Part shown: piece by piece, positions 1 to 9,828 of the stretch
How the letters are laid out: every line of letters starts with the position of its first letter
Position numbering within the stretch: the first letter of the stretch is position 1
DNA from: Planctomycetaceae bacterium
GTDB lineage: Bacteria > Planctomycetota > Planctomycetia > Planctomycetales > Planctomycetaceae
Direction: 5' to 3'
DNA: 64,000 nt
Assembly (NCBI GenBank): GCA_041398825.1
Contig: JAWKTX010000012.1
Location: forward strand, 124,001 to 188,000
The notes under the pieces: generated by a model
What the model saw: the letters and a program-made list of their open reading frames with translations, nothing else
The model's database searches: none
What the model was told of the DNA's origin: nothing
Made by a program: the position numbers and the translations under genes

Positions 1-837
1 AATGGAGCATCCGGTTCCGCCTGACGATGCTCCTTCGTCGCTGCGGGCGCGGCCGTCGTTCCAGCGTTCACTCCCGTAGCTCAACATCCTTCGGCCGACT
101 ATCCATGCTGCTCGAAACTTTCGGCATTGAGCCAGGCACGCAGGACGACTGGAAACCATCGTGTTTTCAGGTCTCCTGCTCGAGCCAGTCCCATTCTTCA
201 ACGGGCTGCTAAGTTAGGTTAGGGTTTGACATTCTGCAGTACGCCGGATCGCCGTTTGGTGGGACGCGCAGGGGATGTGATGGCCGGGCATGGTTCGGCT
301 CGCTGCACCGAGGTCATTGCCAGACTTCGTTGGTGCGAATGGGACTGGAACTTCCATCGGCTGCCTCCGATCGTCCGACACAACACCGGAGATGGCCAAT
401 CCCTTCCGTGGTGCAAATTGCTTCGTCAGGACTTCATCAGGCTCTTGCTCAAACGATCCACACCAAGGCTTCGCCCGAATTGGCTCACAGCGGCAGTGAT
501 TGAAGTCGTCGTCCGATTGTGCAGGCGCATACCGAATCCGCCGGCGTCCTATTCAATTCAGCGTCCTTTTCATTTCATTGTGGCAGCTGGGACCGCCACG
601 GATTGACCGATGCCCGTCCCATCTTTTTCGAATGCGTTTGGAGGACAAGAAATCGAAGCCTTCGACCGGATGACCCCATCCAGAGTGACTCCGAACGCTT
701 GTTTCGTATCCGTGTGCGATGGGCATGGTCGATGGGCATGGTCGCCCGCCTTGTTACAATGCCCGAGGGCAAGTCCGTCAATGCGTTGAGCCCCCGGTAT
801 GTTTCCTTTCCCGATGTCTGAGTGAAGGTCCATTCGC
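1..837. other. Left-edge region without a confident gene
   Basis: I see no recognisable protein in any frame here. A plus-strand frame from base 2 to a TAG at 77-79 could be the last 25 codons of a gene entering from the left, but nothing identifies it. A truncated copy of the window's dispersed repeat lies at 131-223. A 13-base direct duplication (gatgggcatggtc) occurs near 718-745. The 600 bases before the next gene probably hold its promoter, but no clear -35/-10 pair stands out. Confidence 0.5.
131..223 (+). repeat. Dispersed ~110-base palindromic element, copy 1 (truncated)
   Basis: This copy keeps the core (ggcacgcaggacgactgg, then accatcgtgttttcaggtct) and the right end (gccagtcccattcttcaacg followed by gctaagttaggttag), but its left inverted end is lost or unrecognisable. 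It matches the copies near 20087 and 57946 in the same orientation. The missing left end suggests decay or partial deletion. Confidence 0.75.
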
Positions 838-1758
838 ATGACACGAAACTCCTCGATCTCTCGACGGTCAATGATCTCCTCTCTCGGTGTCGCAGGAGCT
901 GCTGCGATGGGTGGTTTGGAAACGCAGGGAGCGCCGTCACAGAAGTCACGAGACGCGGTGCCGGAAGATTTCCGGATTCAGAATCGGCGCATCCGCCAGG
1001 CGGTGATGGGTTGGTGCTTCAAGCCAATGCCAGCAGAAGATCTCATCCGCCACGCCGTTGCCATTGGTATCGAGGGAATTGAGGGAATTCCGACGTCGGC
1101 TTATCCCACAGCTGTTCAGGCAGGACTTAAAATTTCGATGGTCAGCAGTCACGGATTCGGGACGGGACCTGCGGATCCGGCGAATCACGATGAATGTATT
1201 GCAAAGCTAAAGTCATCAATCGACACGTCTGCTGAATTCGGCCGGCCAGTGGTCATAACCTTCACCGGCATGCGCGTCGATGGAATGCCGGATGACGTTG
1301 CCGAAGCCAACTGCCTGGCTTGCTGGCGCAAGGCCATCGATTACGCAGAAAAAAAGGAGGTGACGCTGGTCCTCGAACACCTCAACAGTCGCGACAATAC
1401 GCATCCCATGAAGGGGCACCCCGGCTACTTTGGAGATGATGTCGAACGCTGCGTAAGACTTGTTCGCGAAATGAATTCGCCCCACTTCAAATTGCTGTTC
1501 GATATCTACCACGTGCAGATCATGAACGGGGATGTCATTCGTCGCCTGAAAATGTACCACGACTACATCGGGCACTATCACACTGCCGGAAACCCGGGCC
1601 GCTGTGAACTGGATGAGAATCAGGAAATTAACTATCCGGCTATTATGAAGGCCATTCTGGAAACCGGCTACAACGGATTCGTCTGTCAGGAATTCATCCC
1701 CACATGGGACGACCCGGTTCTTGCTCTGCGCCACGCTGCCAGCGTTTGCGATGTCTGA
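838..1758 (+). CDS. Tat-exported sugar phosphate isomerase/epimerase-like TIM barrel (hydroxypyruvate isomerase-like)
   Basis: This 306-residue protein resembles the AP-endonuclease-2/xylose-isomerase-like TIM barrel superfamily, closest in pattern to hydroxypyruvate isomerase-like proteins. The N-terminus has a twin-arginine signal (SRRSMISSLGVAGA), so it is probably folded in the cytoplasm and exported. Barrel metal-binding positions are visible: the Glu of VLEHLN, the Asp and His of LLFDIYH, the His of IGHYHTAG and the Glu of VCQEF near the end. The substrate cannot be told from sequence; many planctomycete paralogues are annotated as isomerases without biochemical proof. The gene stands alone, followed by the convergent minus-strand oxidoreductase. 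The start is the first ATG before the Tat motif. Confidence 0.85.
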   Translation: MTRNSSISRRSMISSLGVAGAAAMGGLETQGAPSQKSRDAVPEDFRIQNRRIRQAVMGWCFKPMPAEDLIRHAVAIGIEGIEGIPTSAYPTAVQAGLKISMVSSHGFGTGPADPANHDECIAKLKSSIDTSAEFGRPVVITFTGMRVDGMPDDVAEANCLACWRKAIDYAEKKEVTLVLEHLNSRDNTHPMKGHPGYFGDDVERCVRLVREMNSPHFKLLFDIYHVQIMNGDVIRRLKMYHDYIGHYHTAGNPGRCELDENQEINYPAIMKAILETGYNGFVCQEFIPTWDDPVLALRHAASVCDV

Positions 1759-1926
1759 TCACAGATGGCATCCGGACGTGGCTATTCAAATGACGCTCGA
1801 AGAGATCTCGCATTGAGGTCTCTTCCTGATCAATCGAGAAAGATTCGGTGGCGAAGGAATTTGCATCCGGCGGCGGCGAACTTAGACGCTGCCGTGCCAT
1901 CGGACGTCTTCCAGGAATCGTTGAAG

Positions 1927-2973
1927 TTACGCAGCACGTGAACGCGTGGAGGACGACTGGCCAGTTTGATAATTCCACAGCTTCAGGCCTGCGACAACTT
2001 GTTCTGCGACGGACATGGCCTGCACGGCCTGTCGGGAAGACACAGTGGGTGTGGTCTTGTTTCGGACGCAATCAACGAACTCCCGCAGTTCTGCGGTCAG
2101 GGCATCCGTGTCGGAAGCCTGAATCTCTTCGTGTTGCATCCATTCCGAAAAGACCTGGTCCTTCAGCGTACGGGGATCCGCTGTCGACGCCGCGATTGCA
2201 TGGACAAGAGCAGGATTGCTGCGGAACTGACCTGCAGCTTGCCAACTGCTGACTCTGCGCGTCTGCAGATCAGCAGTGAAGTATCCGTCTGCAGACCAGA
2301 CCTGGATGCTGCGTTCAGCCGTGGGATTCATGCGGCTGGTTGTGAGATCAGCGATCACGCCGCCGCGAGTCCTCAGCCGTGCGACAGCCATATCTTCATG
2401 CGGCCCGAATGTTACAGCACCGAACGATTCCACGGTTTCCACCGTATCTCCCGTCAGGGCAAGTACCAGATCGATGTCGTGGATCATCAGGTCGTGAACA
2501 ACGCCGATATCGGTCGAACGGAATGTGTACGGACTGACGCGTGTGCATCGGATGTGCAGCGGATTCGTAACCTTCTGTTGCAGCACCTGAAAGGCGGGAT
2601 TGAAGCGTTCAACGTGTCCAACCTGGCACGTCACACGGCGGAGTGTGGCAATTCGATGAATGCGTTCGGCTTCTTCCAGCGATGCAGCCAGCGGTTTTTC
2701 GATCAAGAGGGGGACACCGGTCTGAAGGAACTGAGTGGCCAGGTCGTGGTGAAGCACTGTTGGAACAGCCAGTACGGCTGCATCAACTTCTTCCAGGATA
2801 GACGTCGCGTCCGGATACCATTGCGTATTTCTTTCGGATGCAACCTTCTCACCCTGTTGCTGATTGGCATCCACGACTGCGGTCAACTGAACATCGTCGA
2901 ACGCAGAAAGAATTCGTGCGTGATGCTGACCTAGTGCGCCAACACCAATGACGGCTATCCGTAGTTTGCTCAT
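1927..2973 (-). CDS. Gfo/Idh/MocA family NAD(P)-dependent oxidoreductase
   Basis: The 348-residue protein starts with a Rossmann dinucleotide-binding motif (IAVIGVGALGQHHAR, GxGxxG type), then the EKPLA motif of the Gfo/Idh/MocA family at about residue 95, followed by the usual C-terminal alpha/beta domain. Its ATG overlaps the stop of lpxA by four bases (ATGA), so the two are almost certainly translated together. That coupling suggests a role in making or modifying a UDP-sugar for lipid A or another envelope glycan, for example oxidation of a UDP-GlcNAc derivative as with GnnA. The GnnA comparison is inference: no GnnB-like aminotransferase is present next door. No signal peptide, so cytoplasmic. 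Confidence 0.85.
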   Translation of the reverse strand: MSKLRIAVIGVGALGQHHARILSAFDDVQLTAVVDANQQQGEKVASERNTQWYPDATSILEEVDAAVLAVPTVLHHDLATQFLQTGVPLLIEKPLAASLEEAERIHRIATLRRVTCQVGHVERFNPAFQVLQQKVTNPLHIRCTRVSPYTFRSTDIGVVHDLMIHDIDLVLALTGDTVETVESFGAVTFGPHEDMAVARLRTRGGVIADLTTSRMNPTAERSIQVWSADGYFTADLQTRRVSSWQAAGQFRSNPALVHAIAASTADPRTLKDQVFSEWMQHEEIQASDTDALTAELREFVDCVRNKTTPTVSSRQAVQAMSVAEQVVAGLKLWNYQTGQSSSTRSRAA

Positions 2974-3833
2974 GCGGCTTCGCGTTCTTCTGAAGTTCTG
3001 TGGGATTCGTTTGCCTGAGACGGTGCATTTCGAAATGCTTCCCGAGCTCGTCCGAGTTTACCCTTGCGCTGGTTTTCGATGAATGTCAGCAAAGTCGATA
3101 GCTCAATCGGAATGGTTTCCTGCAGAGTGTTATCGAAATACTCTCTGACTTCAGTCAGGGGCCGATGCTTTTTGTAGATCAGGCGAAATGCTTCACGGAC
3201 GGTCTCGATGGCTTTTTCAGAGATGCCAGCGCGTCGCATTCCAACGACATTGATGGTTTTCAGTGTCGGATTGTCGCTTCCTGCCGCCAGCATGAACGGC
3301 GGAATATCGTGCGGCACTCGGCAACCACCGCTGACAAAGCTCAGCCGGCCCACCGTCGAAAAGTGATGAACAACGCTGTTCCCGGATACGATCGCTCCGT
3401 CGTGCACATGAACATGTCCGCCCAGCAAAACACCGTTCACCAGAATAACATTGTTGAAGATGCGACAATTGTGGGCGATATGGCTGTTCGCCATGAACAT
3501 GTTGTTATTACCGATTCTTGTGACGCCATCTTCCTTGTCTGCGCCGCGATTTACAGTGACGCCTTCGCGAAACAGATTGTTGTCGCCAATATGAATCTCT
3601 GTTGTCGAATTGTGGTAGCTGACGTCCTGAGGCTCTCCGCCAATAACACAGCCAGGCCAGAATCGATTATTCTGCCCGATCGTGGTATGACCGTAGAGCA
3701 CCACGTTGCTTTGAAGAGTGCACCCATCACCAATGGTGACGTCGGGTCCTACAACACAGAACGGGCCGATATGGACGTCCTGACCAATCCGGGCTTTGGG
3801 GTCAACCTGAGAGAGTGGAGAGATCTGCGTCAT
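2970..3833 (-). CDS. lpxA: Acyl-ACP--UDP-N-acetylglucosamine O-acyltransferase
   Basis: LpxA transfers a hydroxyacyl chain from acyl carrier protein to the 3-OH of UDP-GlcNAc, the first step of lipid A synthesis, in the cytoplasm. The protein has left-handed beta-helix hexapeptide repeats from about residue 5 to 190 (PKARIGQDVHIGPFCVVG style) and the catalytic His region SHIAHNC at about residue 122. A C-terminal helical domain follows (NVVGMRRAGIS onward). At 287 residues it is slightly longer than the E. coli enzyme, with a charged tail. I start at the ATG at 3833 (MTQISPLSQ), because the longer open frame adds 44 residues unlike the family. It lies after lpxC with a ~210-base gap and overlaps the downstream oxidoreductase by four bases. 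Confidence 0.92.
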   Translation of the reverse strand: MTQISPLSQVDPKARIGQDVHIGPFCVVGPDVTIGDGCTLQSNVVLYGHTTIGQNNRFWPGCVIGGEPQDVSYHNSTTEIHIGDNNLFREGVTVNRGADKEDGVTRIGNNNMFMANSHIAHNCRIFNNVILVNGVLLGGHVHVHDGAIVSGNSVVHHFSTVGRLSFVSGGCRVPHDIPPFMLAAGSDNPTLKTINVVGMRRAGISEKAIETVREAFRLIYKKHRPLTEVREYFDNTLQETIPIELSTLLTFIENQRKGKLGRAREAFRNAPSQANESHRTSEEREAA

Positions 3834-4042
3834 GTGATCATCCTGATCTTCTGAGAATCCGTTCAATAATCCCGCCACAGAGGAATAACACCCCGGGAGA
3901 CGCCATCCAGCTCCGCCGGATCGCAGCAGTTTAGGCCAGCCTGGTATTCGTGTGCAATGGACCAACCCAGGAGTCCACTGATCAATTCGAGTCTAATCCA
4001 AACAGCCAAAATGCCCCATTTTCAAAAAGGAGGCCGCAGCGA

Positions 4043-4960
4043 CTAGGCCGCTCGCCGCAAAATCCCTCTACCCGACATCATCGACACAATCGATGCCATG
4101 ACATGATTGAGTTTATGACCACTCCTCCGCGCAATAATTTGCCCGGCAAACGGAAAACCGCAGAGTGCAAGATCGCCAATGCAATCCAGAATCTTGTGCC
4201 GAACCGGTTCATCCGGCCAACGCAGACTGTTTCCCGGAATGGTGCCGTCCCCTGCGAACACAACGATATCGGCTTCGGTCAGATGACGACCAAAACCCAT
4301 CTGGCGAAGCGCTTCTACTTCCTTTTCCAGTACGAAAGTGCGAGCAGCGGCTATCTCGTTCAGGAACGCTTCTGGTGTGACTGTCAGCGAAAATGCGCCG
4401 CCTGGTACAGCAGAATCGCATCCGTAGTCCAGTTGGTAACAGATGGCCAGTTCGTTTCCGAACAGGGGTGTAATCTCAAGCCGTTCACCACCCTCACCGG
4501 CCGCGGCATGAGCTTCAGGAACCTGATACAGGGCCCTTGCCACGGATTGATCAGAGATTCCGGCGTCCAGTATCACTTCGCAGAAGGGCAGGCAGGATCC
4601 GTCAACAGCAGGAACCTCCGGTGCGTTCAGTTCAATCAGACAGTTATCAACCTGAAGCCCGGCGAGTGCGGCCATCAGATGCTCGGTTGTTTCAACAGTA
4701 GCGCCGTTTGCCGACAACACGGTGCGGCGCGTGGCAGAGGTGACGTTTTCCACGCGGGCTGCAACGGTGGGCTTTCCTGGCAGATCTACTCGGCAGAAGC
4801 GAATTCCCGTGTTTTCGCCTGCAGGATGAAGAACCAGTTTGCAATCTACGCCGTGGAATAAACCAGGCCCTGTGATGGTCGCCGACCTTGTCAGTGTGCG
4901 TTGAAACGAAGACGGTCGCAGGCAATCAGAGTCCTGAAATGCTGATTGAGTCTGATTCAT
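4043..4960 (-). CDS. lpxC: UDP-3-O-acyl-N-acetylglucosamine deacetylase
   Basis: LpxC is the zinc-dependent deacetylase that commits UDP-GlcNAc to lipid A synthesis. The 305-residue length is normal for the stand-alone enzyme, with no FabZ fusion. Visible family motifs are TTEHLMAALAGL near residue 90 (first zinc His and catalytic Glu region), VRHKILDCIGDLAL with a second zinc His and Asp at about residue 245, and GHKLNH with the catalytic His at about 280. Upstream of the ATG is a purine-rich GGGGGAAG ribosome-binding site. It lies between the OmpH-like gene and lpxA on the same strand, a typical Gram-negative envelope arrangement. It supports outer-membrane lipid A production in this organism. 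Confidence 0.95.
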   Translation of the reverse strand: MNQTQSAFQDSDCLRPSSFQRTLTRSATITGPGLFHGVDCKLVLHPAGENTGIRFCRVDLPGKPTVAARVENVTSATRRTVLSANGATVETTEHLMAALAGLQVDNCLIELNAPEVPAVDGSCLPFCEVILDAGISDQSVARALYQVPEAHAAAGEGGERLEITPLFGNELAICYQLDYGCDSAVPGGAFSLTVTPEAFLNEIAAARTFVLEKEVEALRQMGFGRHLTEADIVVFAGDGTIPGNSLRWPDEPVRHKILDCIGDLALCGFPFAGQIIARRSGHKLNHVMASIVSMMSGRGILRRAA

Positions 4961-5095
4961 ATGACTTCCCCCAAGTCAAAGCAGATTTCACGTACGCACA
5001 AACCGGCAGCAGAGACCAGAGTTCTGCTACCGGTGGAGTGCAGGTTGATCGTGACCAATTCGGCCACGAGCATTCACTGTGCTTTCGCCCGATGG

Positions 5096-5752
5096 TTATC
5101 GGGGCTGTGTGTTGCTGACAGGTCGGACAGCGTTCTGCTGACCACCAGCACCGCGTGACTTGTCGTACTGCTTGTTCAGATAGTCCAGAACAGTCTTTGT
5201 GATGTCATCGTTAGGATTATGGAACACCACCTGCTTGTTCATTCGCTGCACAGCTTCTGAAGGAGCCGTGTTGTCATCAATGTTCTTGCTGTCGAAACGC
5301 AGAACCATGGTGTACTTGGCGTACTGAGCGTAGAGGGCAACGGCGTTGGTCGTATCTCCATAGATTTCTTTGAACATCTCAGATTCCTTGCGAGCCAGCT
5401 TTCGCTGAACCTGCTCACGGAATGCTTCGAAGTCAGACTTACCCTGAAGCAGTTGCTTTTCGGCCTGCTCGAACTGTGGGCTTCCAGGAGTAAACTTCTT
5501 CTCGTTGATTTCAGCCTGAAGTTTCTGGAGTCGCTCCAGCATGCCCTTGGCCTGAGCATCATTCGATTCGATTTCTGCCTGCAGCGAGTTGCGGAGGTCT
5601 TCGAACTTCTTGTAGCCCTGAAACACCTGGGCCATGTCAATCAATCCAACACGAGAAGGCTCGCTGGTTGGTGCAGCTCCGCTTTGGGCCATCACGGGCG
5701 TCGCGACGGAAAACACCAGCGCTGCCAACAATGAAAACACGGTTTTCTTCAC
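5096..5752 (-). CDS. OmpH/Skp-like periplasmic chaperone
   Basis: The protein of about 218 residues has a signal peptide (hydrophobic SLLAALVFSV, then AQS cleavage region). The mature part resembles the OmpH/Skp family: a beta motif (VGLIDMAQVFQGYKKF) followed by a long charged coiled coil from about residue 60 to 140 and a C-terminal helical section. Skp binds unfolded outer-membrane proteins in the periplasm. I choose a GTG start at 5752 because AAAGGAG lies ten bases upstream and the signal peptide begins right there; the longer ATG frame adds 36 atypical residues. The position upstream of lpxC-lpxA matches the common skp-lpx clustering. The tail is rich in Gln, Asn and Gly. Confidence 0.85.
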   Translation of the reverse strand: MKKTVFSLLAALVFSVATPVMAQSGAAPTSEPSRVGLIDMAQVFQGYKKFEDLRNSLQAEIESNDAQAKGMLERLQKLQAEINEKKFTPGSPQFEQAEKQLLQGKSDFEAFREQVQRKLARKESEMFKEIYGDTTNAVALYAQYAKYTMVLRFDSKNIDDNTAPSEAVQRMNKQVVFHNPNDDITKTVLDYLNKQYDKSRGAGGQQNAVRPVSNTQPR

Positions 5753-6198
5753 GGTAAGGGCACTCCTTTGCCAATTGAAAGCCCCGTTTCCGTGGGGCAG
5801 ATTCGCACTGAAAATCTCAACGACCGAACCCGTCAACAGTGTGGTTCGGCTTGTCTTCATTCAATCCGTCTGATTTCCCGACCTGGTACCACCCGCGGGG
5901 TGACCAGGACGACCAAATCTGCGAAGGTCGTGGGTTTTCGCAGACCTCAGGTTTCAGGTCAATATGAGTGGAATAAAACCTCGACTGTTTTCACCGCGAG
6001 AGAGATGGAATTTGTCCCGCAGGGATTGTGTTACGGTGAAATCTGCCGCTCAGGCAATCCGCCTCGCAGCAAAATGCCGTTTTCTGCTAAACCTCGCGTC
6101 GGCGAATGGCGGAGCTCCCCGGAAAATTCAGGGGTCTGATTCAAGTTTCCCTCGGCCAGCAGTCCCACTTTCGAACGGAATCCACAGGAGAACACGGG
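5753..6198. other. Divergent intergenic region (446 bases)
   Basis: This gap separates the minus-strand ompH-lpxC-lpxA cluster from the plus-strand propeller gene and should hold both promoters. It contains the AAAGGAG site of the minus gene and AGGAG at 6186-6190 of the plus gene. No RNA gene or repeat was recognised. Confidence 0.5.
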
Positions 6199-9100
6199 AT
6201 GTTCGTCCTCCAGAAAATTGTCTTGCTGACTGTCGTTCTTGGTAATTCGATGCCAACGATCGTCATGGATGAACAGGCACCCGTCGGCCCGAAGCCAGAG
6301 GTCACAGTTCGTGATCAGGGGAAGACCTCTGTTGCAGGTACCACAGTCGAACCGGTTATCTGGCAGCTGGTTGACACCGATCCGGTGCCGGAACCGTTTT
6401 ACAGCGGTCCCATTCCACGAACCGCCGCAATTGCCGAAGACGCGCAGCTGAATCAGCTTTGCTCAGTGGGTGACCGATGCTGGGCGGTCGGCGAGAGAGG
6501 CGTCATCTGCTTCTCCAAAGACCGCGGAACAACCTGGCAACAGCAGTTGCTTCCATTCGAATGCAGTCTGCACTGCGTTTGTTTCCTGACGGACCAGATC
6601 GGCTGGGTTGCCGGAACGCGTCTGAGTGACAACAACGCCTCCCGCAGAACCGCCGTGTTGCTGCAGACCCGAGACGGCGGACAGACCTGGCGAGATATCG
6701 CTGCAGAATCAGAGAGATCTCAAAAAGCAACCGCCGGACTCACGCGATCGATCAATACGCCGGTCACCAGAATCCCCGGGATACTGCATCTTCAGTTCTT
6801 TGGGCTGAGCGACGCTCTGGCTGTGACGTTACCGACCTCTGATGCCGCCATTTCGGCGGTATCCGATGGACGTCATTCGCGACCGACACTTTTCCGAACC
6901 AGAGATGGCGGTGCCACATGGTCTGTTGTGAACTGCGATCAAACGGCGGCCCGATGGACCGTCGGGGCGTTTTCCAGCCTGTCAGAGGGGCTGATCGCTG
7001 GCGAACAACAAGCTCATGCCACACTCGTCTCGGAGAATGCGGTCACCATTGGGCAACCGTCACAAACGTTGCGGCAGGTTCGAGCCATCTCGGCCAGCGT
7101 CGACGGGACGGCCTGGATGGTTGGTGACGGCATGTTTCTTCTGGCAAGTACAAACGCCGGAGTTACCTGGAAGGCGGTCAACACGGGCTTACCTTCGCGC
7201 TTCCGACAAATCGTCGATCTCCGGGCTGTGGCTCATCAGGGTTCTTCAGTGGTTATGGCGGGATCGCCTTCTTCATGCATCATTCGGTCGGAAGATGGAG
7301 GACAAACATGGCACACATCACGAAGCCCGTTGAATGGTCAGATTCGGCAACTACTGTTTGTTGGCCCCGACGAATTGCTCGCGATTGGAGCATTCGGGGC
7401 CATCGCCAGGTCAATCGACGCCGGTCTGACATGGACCGTTGTCAGGTCACCGGAATATCGATCCGGGCTGCTGAATCTGGTGACCGAAGCAGAATCGGCC
7501 TCTTTCGATCTGCTTGCTGATGTGACAGCAAACTCGGGCCTGAGAGCTGTTGTGCTTCAGATGTCGGCCGATGAAACTCGCCCGGTTTCCGGGAATGCTC
7601 GGGGAGTCTCCTCCGCTGCGGGCGCCTCTGCAATAGCGAAGCTCAGCCCAACGGAAACAACCGTGGCCGCGCAACACGCCTTGAACATCCTGGGAGCTGC
7701 AACGTTTGACAGCGAGTGGATGTTTCCACGCAATCAGCCCGAACATTTTCTGTCCGCGGACCAGCTCATTGCCGAATGGAATCGCCAAACAGACGGAGAA
7801 TTGAGGGATCTGCTTCCGTTGCGACTCGCAAGACAGATTCGCATGTGGAAACCGACCGTTATTGCTGTTGAACCGCTCTCGGACGAAGACCGTGTTGCTC
7901 AGCTGATGGTCGAAGTGATGCCTCGAGCCCTGCAGATCGCGCGTGCGGTTCCAGGAGCGGATCCGGTCGCTGACACACTTTCCGCCATCCACCTGGAACC
8001 GTGGACCGTGAGCCGTGTGGTTGTTCGTTGTCGCAGCGATGCCTCGTCTCCGCTCAGGTTCGAACGCGACACGCTTCTGACATCTGCCGGGACACAGTCC
8101 GGATTGCTTGTGCGATCGGCAACGGCCGAGTTCACAGCACTCTCCGGAACTCGTCGTGATGTGCAACCGTTCTCGTGCTATGAAGTTCGTCATGTTGACA
8201 ACGGCGATCCTGCAAACAGTGAAGTAGAGACCCCCACCAGTCTGCTGCACGGGTTGACTGCCCGGATATTCTCTGATGCCCGACGTCAGACTCTGCCAAT
8301 GGATTCGGAACACCTGAAGCAACTGCGGCTCATTGCCACCGCGTGCCGGATGGAAAGTGCAGCACTGGCAGGCAATATCAGATCCATTGGCCTGACCGGC
8401 GCATTTGAAGCGGAGCTGCAGAGTATCGGAAAACGACTTCCGCCTTCGCTTGCGCTGCAGCAACTGGTTGACGTGGCCACGCTGAACTATGAAACCGGTA
8501 ATCTGGATGGTTGGATTTCAACCCAACAGGAGATCATTCGTCGATTTCCCAATTCGGATGATGCACTTCGAGCAGCCACTTTTCTCTTCAGATACTACTC
8601 GTCGTCTGAAATTCGCAAGCACCGTCTTGTTCAGATGCACGAACATTCGGCGGAGAAAAATCGACGCCGTGCACCTGTGAATGCAGCCGAAAATGCTTTG
8701 GAACAGGCCAGATTTCAGAAGCTTGCAGGCGGCCCTGTGCTCGACGCAAGTGGCGTTCCTGCACCCGGACAGGAGCCAACAGACGGAACCTTCCCACAAC
8801 AGCGTTTGCCGTTCGATTCAACTCCTGCAGGCCCATTGCCATCACCACTGGTCCCTGCGGAAGGTGTTCTGATGACACCCAGAATTCAACAGGCCAGCGC
8901 AGTGACGTTCGGAACGGCAGCGAGTGATCATGAGCAAACTTTGCTCGAATCGTGGGATCGCCAGGCGGCCAGAGCTCTGCAGATCCTGTCCACGCGGCTC
9001 CAATCGGACCTCACATCTGAATCATTGCTTCGACAGGCGGCCAACTTTCGAATTGCTGGTCGATCCGGGGATCAGAGCGCGCTGCTGGCAGAAGTGGCCT

Positions 9101-9828
9101 CACGCAACGATGACTGGCAACGCTACGCTCAGGCAGAATCGCAGGCAGGACGAAATGCTGCATTGCCGTCTCTACCTGTGATCAACATTCGCAAGGCCCT
9201 GCACCGACCATGGCTTGATGCGTCACTGGCTGACGAGTGCTGGCAGGAATCGGACGAAATGCCACTGTCTGAGGGAAAGAATCCAATGCTGAGTCGTTCG
9301 GCAGGTGCTTTAGTGATGATGTCGTGGGATGACGATTTTCTTTATGTGGCTGGGCGCTTCGAACACCAGAAGGGTGGTCCTGAACCGCAGCGCGTTGTTC
9401 TGAATCGCCAACATGATGCAAAGCATGCAGCTCGTGATCGATTCGAACTGGAACTTGACCTCGATCGCGATTACTCAACCTCATTCGTGTTCAGTATTGA
9501 TCAAACTGGTCAGACAAGTGAACGTTGTGATCTGCTGACCGACTGGGATCCTCAATGGTTTGCCGCAGTAGAAAGCGACAGCAATACATGGCGTATTGAA
9601 CTTGCAATTCCTTTGAATACTCTGGATCTGAAGCGAACACGCGCCGGCGATATCTGGGCGATGCGCATGCGGCGGGTTCTTCCGGGGCACTTTGAACAAA
9701 CGATGAGGCTGACCGGGATCGTGGAACCCGACACCAGCGAATCGGCCACGGCAGTCAATCGGCGCATTCCCACAACGGACACCGCCCTCATTCGTCTGAT
9801 CCGAACAAACAGAAAACAATCACGTTAG
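6199..9828 (+). CDS. Large exported YCF48/BNR propeller protein with C-terminal CBM9-like domain
   Basis: The protein is about 1209 residues. I start at the ATG at 6199, which has AGGAG eight bases upstream and begins a signal-like hydrophobic stretch (IVLLTVVLG). Residues ~75-430 contain repeated Asp-box-like units (SKDRGTTW, TRDGGQTW, TRDGGATW, SEDGGQTW, SIDAGLTW), as in YCF48 and sialidase/BNR beta-propellers. A long middle region with some helical, TPR-like sequence follows. Residues ~1030-1200 look like a CBM9-like or DOMON-type beta-sandwich (ALVMMSWDDDFLYVAGRFE, then DRFELELDLDRD and WRIELAIPL). The role is unknown; export and a carbohydrate-binding-like end suggest envelope or extracellular glycan contact, which is inference. 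Confidence 0.75.
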   Translation: MFVLQKIVLLTVVLGNSMPTIVMDEQAPVGPKPEVTVRDQGKTSVAGTTVEPVIWQLVDTDPVPEPFYSGPIPRTAAIAEDAQLNQLCSVGDRCWAVGERGVICFSKDRGTTWQQQLLPFECSLHCVCFLTDQIGWVAGTRLSDNNASRRTAVLLQTRDGGQTWRDIAAESERSQKATAGLTRSINTPVTRIPGILHLQFFGLSDALAVTLPTSDAAISAVSDGRHSRPTLFRTRDGGATWSVVNCDQTAARWTVGAFSSLSEGLIAGEQQAHATLVSENAVTIGQPSQTLRQVRAISASVDGTAWMVGDGMFLLASTNAGVTWKAVNTGLPSRFRQIVDLRAVAHQGSSVVMAGSPSSCIIRSEDGGQTWHTSRSPLNGQIRQLLFVGPDELLAIGAFGAIARSIDAGLTWTVVRSPEYRSGLLNLVTEAESASFDLLADVTANSGLRAVVLQMSADETRPVSGNARGVSSAAGASAIAKLSPTETTVAAQHALNILGAATFDSEWMFPRNQPEHFLSADQLIAEWNRQTDGELRDLLPLRLARQIRMWKPTVIAVEPLSDEDRVAQLMVEVMPRALQIARAVPGADPVADTLSAIHLEPWTVSRVVVRCRSDASSPLRFERDTLLTSAGTQSGLLVRSATAEFTALSGTRRDVQPFSCYEVRHVDNGDPANSEVETPTSLLHGLTARIFSDARRQTLPMDSEHLKQLRLIATACRMESAALAGNIRSIGLTGAFEAELQSIGKRLPPSLALQQLVDVATLNYETGNLDGWISTQQEIIRRFPNSDDALRAATFLFRYYSSSEIRKHRLVQMHEHSAEKNRRRAPVNAAENALEQARFQKLAGGPVLDASGVPAPGQEPTDGTFPQQRLPFDSTPAGPLPSPLVPAEGVLMTPRIQQASAVTFGTAASDHEQTLLESWDRQAARALQILSTRLQSDLTSESLLRQAANFRIAGRSGDQSALLAEVASRNDDWQRYAQAESQAGRNAALPSLPVINIRKALHRPWLDASLADECWQESDEMPLSEGKNPMLSRSAGALVMMSWDDDFLYVAGRFEHQKGGPEPQRVVLNRQHDAKHAARDRFELELDLDRDYSTSFVFSIDQTGQTSERCDLLTDWDPQWFAAVESDSNTWRIELAIPLNTLDLKRTRAGDIWAMRMRRVLPGHFEQTMRLTGIVEPDTSESATAVNRRIPTTDTALIRLIRTNRKQSR

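Noticed and set aside
226..606. 126-codon plus frame near the left edge
   Set aside because: Composition unlike protein and overlapping several other frames; no start signal.
3950..4861. 303-codon plus-strand frame opposite lpxC
   Set aside because: Antisense shadow of a clearly recognised gene; no ribosome-binding site or protein-like content.
7447..8463. 338-codon minus frame opposite the propeller gene
   Set aside because: Antisense shadow; the plus-strand protein has recognisable repeats through this stretch.
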